Shown piece by piece: positions 57,607-64,000 of a stretch of DNA of 64,000 nucleotides. The position numbers and the translations under genes were made by a program. The stretch is from Mucilaginibacter sp. (GTDB lineage Bacteria > Bacteroidota > Bacteroidia > Sphingobacteriales > Sphingobacteriaceae), in contig JAUCSE010000093.1 in assembly GCA_030445275.1 (NCBI GenBank), positions 57,289-121,288 of the forward strand, in the 5' to 3' direction. Numbering within the stretch: position 1 is the first letter of the stretch; each line of letters opens with the position of its first letter. The notes under the pieces were generated by a model. That model searched no databases and had not been told where the DNA came from. It saw only the letters and a program-made list of their open reading frames with translations.

Positions 57607-58898
57607 TCCATTACAGCAGCAGCCTGCGCCATATTTTAAACTATAATGAACAGAAGGTAAAAGCGGGTCTCGCAGTCTGTCTGGAGGCAGCAGAGTACCC
57701 GAAAGATGTAGGCTATTTGAACTTTCATCAAAAGCTTTCCAGGTTGGAAAAACTGACAGCGTTAAACCAGTTAACCAGGGTGAACAGTATCCACATCTCG
57801 CTGAATTTCGATCCTGCCGAGAAACTTTCTGAAGAACGCTTAAAAGAGATTGCGGCAGTCTATATAGAGAGGATCGGCTTCGCCGGTCAGCCTTATTTAC
57901 TGTACCAGCACCATGACGCGGGACACCCGCATATTCATTTGGTGACCACGAATATTAAACCGGATGGCAAACGGATTGAACTGCATAATCTGGCCAGGGA
58001 TCAGTCCGAAAAAGCACGCAAGGCAATCGAGGTAGATTATGAGCTGGTCAAAGCAGAAGAAAGTAAACAGCGGGAAACTGATCGCTTAAAGCCAGCTAAT
58101 TCCCAGAAGGTGATCTATGGCCAGGTAGAAAGTAAAAGGGCGATGGCTAACGTCCTTACCACCGTACTAAGAAATTACAAATACTGTTCCCTGACCGAAC
58201 TCAACGCCGTTTTGCAGTTGTATAATATTACTGCTGACGGGGGTACTGAACATTCCAGAATATTTAGAAATCAGGGGCTGCTTTACCGCATTCTTGATGA
58301 ACAGGGAAACAAGGTGGGTATCCCGATCAAAGCATCCGATTTTGATTTCAAGCCAACGCTTAAATTCTTGGCTGAAAAGTTTTCAGACAACCTGACTGGA
58401 AGGGATCAACACCAAGCACGATTAAGGAATACGATTGACCTGGCTTTACTACGGGATGATCTATCTTTAACCGGTTTGATACAGGCTTTGCAAAAGGACG
58501 GGATTGATACTGTAATGTGGCAAAATCAGGATAAGATGATTTGTGGGATAACTTATGTGGATCATCATAGCCATTGTGTATTTAACGGCAGCGTATTGGG
58601 CAAGACTTATAGTGCCAAAGCTATTTTGGAAAGGTGTACAAGTACAGGAGCCGATGAAAGAAAGACAAGAATCGGCGTGGGTGAAAAAATGCCATTTGGC
58701 GGAACAGCTTCGGGTGGGCAAACCAAGAAGCATGAGTCTAAAAAGCCGGCAGCAAATACCTTTCATTCCGATGAAAAACCCTGGGATATCAGGGAGCTGT
58801 CCGACGCTTTGCTGGAGCCGGGGGATCAACCGGAACGGATAGATTGGGAGCTAAAAAGGAAACGGAAGAAAAAGAAGCGTCAACGACTTGAACCGTAG
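57594..58898 (+). CDS. Relaxase/mobilization nuclease (MobB-like, MOBP)
   Basis: IHYSSSLRHILNYNEQKVKAGLA; PYLLYQHHDAGHPHIHLVTTNIKPDGKRIEL (HxH motif). Confidence 0.9.
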   Translation: MVAVIHYSSSLRHILNYNEQKVKAGLAVCLEAAEYPKDVGYLNFHQKLSRLEKLTALNQLTRVNSIHISLNFDPAEKLSEERLKEIAAVYIERIGFAGQPYLLYQHHDAGHPHIHLVTTNIKPDGKRIELHNLARDQSEKARKAIEVDYELVKAEESKQRETDRLKPANSQKVIYGQVESKRAMANVLTTVLRNYKYCSLTELNAVLQLYNITADGGTEHSRIFRNQGLLYRILDEQGNKVGIPIKASDFDFKPTLKFLAEKFSDNLTGRDQHQARLRNTIDLALLRDDLSLTGLIQALQKDGIDTVMWQNQDKMICGITYVDHHSHCVFNGSVLGKTYSAKAILERCTSTGADERKTRIGVGEKMPFGGTASGGQTKKHESKKPAANTFHSDEKPWDIRELSDALLEPGDQPERIDWELKRKRKKKKRQRLEP

Positions 58899-60933
58899 TG
58901 TTGGCAGGTGATGATGACTTTAATGTGAGGAAGGATGAAGGAGGAGTTATGCAGACAGGGGAAAATGATCAGGCCATGCGCAAGATCCTGGATATGACCA
59001 GGCTGATCAGTATAGCGGTCTTGGCTATACATTTTTATAAAGAATGTTATGGGGCATTTGCCGGATGGCATTGGGTAACACCTTTATCGGACAGGATACT
59101 GGAAAATATCGTAAGCACCGGCTTGTTCAATAATTTTTATAAATCCAAGCTGATCGCTTTAGGATTTTTAGTCATCGCCCTGATCGGTGTAAAGGGCAAA
59201 AAGAGCAAAGAGCAAAATTTTAAGACGGCGGGTATTTATCTGCTGGCCGGATTCGTTTTTTATTTCATCAGCGGCCTGGTATTGATGGCAAAGGGGGAAA
59301 TGAACTGGGTGACCATCGGCTATATGGGCCTGACCACCCTCGGTTACCTGCTATTCCTGAGCGGCGGTACTATGCTGTCCCGCATCATCCGGGATAAGTT
59401 GAAAGATGATATTTTCAATACCGAAAATGAAACCTTTCCCCAGGAGGAACGGTTGATCGAAAACGAATATTCTGTCAATCTGCCGGCCAGGTACAGGCTC
59501 AGGGAGAAAACACGCAATTCCTACATCAACTTTATCAATATGTTCCGGGCGTTACTCGTATTGGGTTCGCCCGGATCGACGTGCCGGGCAAAAGTTATTT
59601 CATTATCCGGCATGTCATCACGCAGCACATCCGGAAGGGCTTTGCCATGTTTGTCTACGACTTCAAAATGCCGGATCTCTCGGTCATTGCCTACAATACC
59701 TGGCTCCATCATAAGAACAAGTATAAAATCGTTCCCCAATTTTATTCGATTAATTTTGATGACCTCTCCCATAGCCACCGCTGTAATCCACTCGACCCTT
59801 CAGCCATGCTGGACATTACGGATGCCGTGGAATCAGCGCGTACCATATTATTGGGGCTGAACCGCGAGTGGATTAAGCGTCAGGGTGATTTCTTCGTGGA
59901 AAGCCCCATCAATTTCCTGACCGCTATTATCTGGTATTTACGAAAGTATAAAGACGGCGAATTTTGTACGCTGCCGCATGTCATTGAGCTCATGCAGGTA
60001 GAATATGACGAACTGTTTACCATCCTGCGGACTCAAAAGGAAATCGACGCCTTGATCAATCCTTTTGTCAGTGCCTACCTGAGGGATGCGGTGGAACAAT
60101 TAGAGGGACAGATCGCCTCAGCCAAGATCACCATGGCCAGGATCTCTTCCCCTGCTTTGTATTATGTTTTATCAGGGAATGATTTCACGCTGGATATCAA
60201 TAACCCGGAGGCACCAAAGATCGTTTGTATGGGTAACAATCCGCAGAAGATACAAATCTATGGTGCGGTGCTTTCTTTGTTTACGAACCGGTTATTAAAG
60301 ATCATCAACCAAAAGAATAAATTAAAATGCAGCCTGGTCTTTGATGAATTTCCAACACTGACAACGGATATCATCCCCACGATCAGTACCGGGAGATCCA
60401 ATTTAATTGCTACCTGTCTGGGAATCCAGGACGCGAGTCAGTTACGCAAGGATTATGGGCGGGAACAGGCTGACGTGATCATGAATATTGTGGGCAATAT
60501 TGCAGCAGGACAAGTCTCCGGGGATACCGCTAAACAAATTTCCGAGCGGATCGGCAAGATCATGCAGGATCGGGAGAGCCTGTCCATCAATCGTTCCGAT
60601 ACATCGATCAGTCAGTCCAAACAACTGGAGGCAGCCGTACCCCCATCGCGCATTTCATCACTGAGTTCAGGCGAATTTGTCGGGATGGTGGCGGATAATC
60701 CGGATTGCAAGATCGATTTGAAGGCCTTTCATTGCGAGATCATCAACGACCATGATGCGCTTAAAAAAGAGATAGATGGCTATGAGGACATACCAATGGT
60801 CCGTCAGTTGGACCATACCATTGTCCAGCGGAATTATATGGAGATTAAACAGGATGTACAGTGGATTATTCAGTCGGAAATGGAGCTACTGCTAAGCGAT
60901 CCAGCCTTGACGCATTTGATTATAAAGAAATAG
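58898..60933 (+). pseudogene. TraG/VirD4-type coupling protein interrupted by a frameshift at the Walker A motif
   Basis: N-terminal TM half in the 58898 frame to FRALLVLGSPGS; remainder GKSYFIIRHVITQHIRKGFAMFVYDFK in the 59581 frame; LVFDEFPTL Walker B downstream. Confidence 0.85.
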
Positions 60934-61248
60934 ATGATGGCAGGAAACCCATCAGAGCGGTTTCTTCCAAATTGCCCTTATTGTCCAGGATAGCCCATCA
61001 TTTCTGCGATCTCAACCGTATCTACAAGAGTGGTTACAGGAGACATCCTTTGTCCCATTATCTTTAGGTTTTCCCAATTAATTTTTTCGGGGCCCGTCGA
61101 AAAACTGATGCAACAATAGGTTAAAGCATTGTACTAACAACGTTTACAATCTTACAAGGCTACTTGTGTTCTTAATGGTTTCTTCATTTTTTAAAGTCAC
61201 CTTAGCAATAATTATTTAGCATATCAGTGTATAATGTTCTAATAATTA

Positions 61249-62847
61249 ATGCCCCTAACTAAAATGAAATTAATTGCTATTATCCCGATCCTTCTGCTGG
61301 CTGTTATAGGCTGCAAGAAAAGCAACCCAGCGTCAGATACTCCAAATAATAGTAATACAAACAGCAATGATCCTAATCAGTATGATATTGTGATCTATGG
61401 AGCAACTTCATCCGGTGTCATAGCAGCTGTACAGGCGGTTAAATTAGGAAAATCCGTCGTGCTGATCTCTAATTACGCCAGAATAGGCGGAATGACCACC
61501 AACGGACTTAGCAATACTGATATTGGAAATGATAAAATTGTGGGGGGATTAACTAAACAGTTTTATGAGAAAATTGGTCATTATTATGGAAATAATAACC
61601 CTATATACCGGTTTGAACCCAAAGCCGCATTACAGGTCTTTAACAGTTATATCAGTGATAACAAAATAGTTGTGCTTTATAATGAAAGGTTACTGTTAAA
61701 AAATGGTGTAGAGAAAGCCGATGGTAAAATAAAAGATATAATTTTAGAATCCGGAAAAAAAATCATGGGTGAGGAATTTTTGGATACTTCCTATGAAGGT
61801 GACTTGATGGCCCAGGCCGGAGTTTCATTTACAATAGGCCGGGAAAGCAATTATGACTATAACGAAACTTATGATGGGCTGGCGAATCCATTTAAAATAG
61901 ACGTGGATCCTTATATCAATGCCGGCGATCCTAAAAGCGGCCTTTTGCCCCGCATCAGTACATTAAACAGTCCGCAAAGAGGGGCAAAAAGCGATCTAAT
62001 AATGTCCTATAATTTCAGGCTTTGCCTTACTAATGAGGCTGGTAACAAAGCTACGATAACTAAACCTGCAGATTATAATGAACAGCAATATGAATTGTTA
62101 TTCAGAGCATTAAAAAAAGATTCCAGCATTTCTCTGTCGGCTATGATTAATCTGCCTGGAAATAAATTTGACGCAAATTCATCCGGTTCACCATTCTCCT
62201 TTGATTATTTAGGCGGGAACAGGGCATATGTCAATGCCGATTATACAACAAGGGAACAAATAAAAAAAGACCATCAAACTTACGACCAGGGTTTACTATG
62301 GACTTTACAAAATGACTCGCGAGTACCAGAGTCGGTTAGGAAATCTTATTCACAATATGGTTTAGCTAAAGATGAGTTTTTGGATAATAACAACTGGCCG
62401 GATGAAATGTATGTGCGGGAAACCCGCCGGATGATCGGGCTAGCCGTTCTTACGCAAAGTAACATTTTAAATAAAGTTACAGTTAATGACCCCATAGGTA
62501 TGGGGTCCTATAAAATTGATTCCCATAATGTCGAGTTTTATGTAACCAATGGTATATTATATGCAGAAGGTGAGGTGGAACAAAATATAAATGGCCCGTA
62601 TGGAATAAGCTACAAAGCAATTGTACCCCAAAGTAAGGACTGTACCAATCTGCTGGTTCCGGTCTGCCTTTCCGCCACCCACGTTGGATTCTGCTCGATC
62701 AGGCTTGAACCTCAATATATGATACTTGGACAATCAGCCGCCATTGCAGCTTCATTAGCAATAGACAATAACACCACCGTACAAGATGTTGACTACGCCA
62801 AACTTAAACCGTTGTTGCTGGCTAATAAGCAAATCCTAAGCTATTAA
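61249..62847 (+). CDS. FAD-dependent oxidoreductase lipoprotein (FAD_oxidored-like)
   Basis: LLLAVIGCKKSN lipobox; YDIVIYGATSSGVIAAVQAVKLGKSVVLISNYARIGGMTTNGLSNTD; EFLDTSYEGDLMAQAGVSFTIGRES. Confidence 0.9.
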   Translation: MPLTKMKLIAIIPILLLAVIGCKKSNPASDTPNNSNTNSNDPNQYDIVIYGATSSGVIAAVQAVKLGKSVVLISNYARIGGMTTNGLSNTDIGNDKIVGGLTKQFYEKIGHYYGNNNPIYRFEPKAALQVFNSYISDNKIVVLYNERLLLKNGVEKADGKIKDIILESGKKIMGEEFLDTSYEGDLMAQAGVSFTIGRESNYDYNETYDGLANPFKIDVDPYINAGDPKSGLLPRISTLNSPQRGAKSDLIMSYNFRLCLTNEAGNKATITKPADYNEQQYELLFRALKKDSSISLSAMINLPGNKFDANSSGSPFSFDYLGGNRAYVNADYTTREQIKKDHQTYDQGLLWTLQNDSRVPESVRKSYSQYGLAKDEFLDNNNWPDEMYVRETRRMIGLAVLTQSNILNKVTVNDPIGMGSYKIDSHNVEFYVTNGILYAEGEVEQNINGPYGISYKAIVPQSKDCTNLLVPVCLSATHVGFCSIRLEPQYMILGQSAAIAASLAIDNNTTVQDVDYAKLKPLLLANKQILSY

Positions 62848-63706
62848 ACCATATCATTTATAACAAGCCAAACGGGACTACGCAGGTAAACAAGTTCTGA
62901 TTGTGCACCTTGCTATATTTTTTAAAGGATAAACATTGATCAGGGTTTATTGAGATCGGCATCGCTATTAGCTTGATTAAAACGCTTCAAAAACAAAGGT
63001 TTATCTTACCTTCAAAAGGTCAACAATGCATTAGTGACCATTTAGATTGGGCACAGATCATTTTCCTGCTTTGTTCTATCATCTGACTATTCTGGTATGT
63101 CACCTGATAACTTTGCTGTATTTTAAACAATTCATCCCCCTACAAATTTAAGCCTTCTTTCGGTATCAATATACTTGTCTATAGTGTTATTTCCGATTGT
63201 ATCGACAGTATATAGGACCTTGTACTTTGGTGGCAGAATAGTGAAAGTACCCCATTTATTAACCAATCTATTCATTCTGGCAGTTAACCTTAGAACTACT
63301 GGTTTACTTTCTGTACCAATGTTTTACGTTTTGACCGGTCTAATCCTTTTCCTATGATATATCTGAAGAAGCCAAACCTAAGCTGAGCAACAATGACTAA
63401 TGCGGAAATCATGACCCTATATACTAAAAGTATCCAACGTTACATCAATTTACTTTAAAGTGGAAAATACCTGAATCGGAAATATTGCCTTGTGAATCGC
63501 GGGTGGTTACCTTCCAGTAACAGGGGGCAAGAAGATTGATACTTCTATAATGGTCCCATATTTTCCTATTTTTGTTTCTTTTCCTGATTTTCAAAACCAT
63601 TTTCACGGAGTTTACGTGTACTAGTTGGCCGTCCTATTATGCCCAGCTATAATATTTACCTTTTCCCCCATTTTAGCTTTATTCCTCCTTTTAGGGGATA
63701 AGGGGG

Positions 63707-64000
63707 CTAAATATATTTAGTTCCGAATTTATTCTTCACATCGGCTACCACCTGTTTCACGTTTTGTTCCTGATCGCGGGGGCAAATGAGCAGGGTGTTG
63801 TTTGATTCTACCACGATAAAGTCATGCAGTCCCTGCAGGATCACCAGCTTTTCGCCAGGTACATTCACCATACAGTTTGAGGAATCATACATGATCACTT
63901 TTTCTGAGGGGATCACCGCATTGCCTACATAATCTTTCTCGGCCAGCTCATAAATGGAGGCCCAGGTACCCAGATCGCTCCAGCCAAATGCCGAGGGCAG
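63707..64000 (-). CDS. Mannose-1-phosphate guanylyltransferase, C-terminal part (continues past the window)
   Basis: Minus frame open to the window end: LPSAFGWSDLGTWASIYELAEKDYVGNAVIPSEKVIMYDSSNCMVNVPGEKLVILQGLHDFIVVESNNTLLICPRDQEQNVKQVV. Confidence 0.9.
   Translation of the reverse strand: MPSAFGWSDLGTWASIYELAEKDYVGNAVIPSEKVIMYDSSNCMVNVPGEKLVILQGLHDFIVVESNNTLLICPRDQEQNVKQVVADVKNKFGTKYI

Noticed and set aside
60861-61067. 68-aa ORF overlapping the coupling-protein end
   Set aside because: Begins inside the coupling-protein frame; only a weak tail (RKPIRAVSSKLPLLS) lies outside it, insufficient to call a gene.
62848-63700. Small ORF 63175-63357 and nearby stretches as genes
   Set aside because: Short, no recognisable motif, many stops in the surrounding sequence.
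1-64000. tRNA or rRNA genes as integration sites
   Set aside because: None recognised by eye on either strand; a tRNAscan/Infernal run would be needed to exclude them formally.

Overview
Bacteroidota-type DNA (Sphingobacteriaceae-like by codon usage, lipoprotein signals and TAnnTTTG promoters; this is inference). Left third (1-16.6 kb): a dense, same-strand, translationally coupled polysaccharide locus containing UDP-galactopyranose mutase, about ten glycosyltransferases, an acyltransferase and a Wzy-like membrane protein. The right edge (63.7 kb to end) carries the C-terminus of a mannose-1-phosphate guanylyltransferase, so a ~47 kb accessory island appears to sit inside or next to a polysaccharide locus. 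The island holds an HTH + IS110-family element with a structured 3' non-coding region, IS1182 and IS21 (IstB) remnants, a phage-tail-like SGNH esterase, copies of an unusual one-TM protein family, a standalone HsdR_N-like nuclease, an AbiEi-like/Fic fusion, a bestrophin, an S1/P1 nuclease and a mobilization module whose coupling-protein P-loop is frameshifted. The main candidate for an undescribed system is the minus-strand operon at 28.85-39.63 kb. It encodes a lipoprotein with vWA-like motifs, a 4-TM protein, a tubulin/FtsZ-like protein, a giant actin/Hsp70-like ATPase, a membrane-spanning adaptor, a MotA/ZorA-like stator with coiled-coil tail, a MotB/ZorB/OmpA-like protein and a retropepsin. 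Next to it is a two-component system (TPR histidine kinase + response regulator). A palindrome, TACGG-N4-CCGTA or a degenerate form, occurs at five places in the island. Each copy lies exactly 23 bp from a minus-strand TAnnTTTG -7 box, which suggests a dedicated regulon. All assignments come from reading the sequence; no database search was run.
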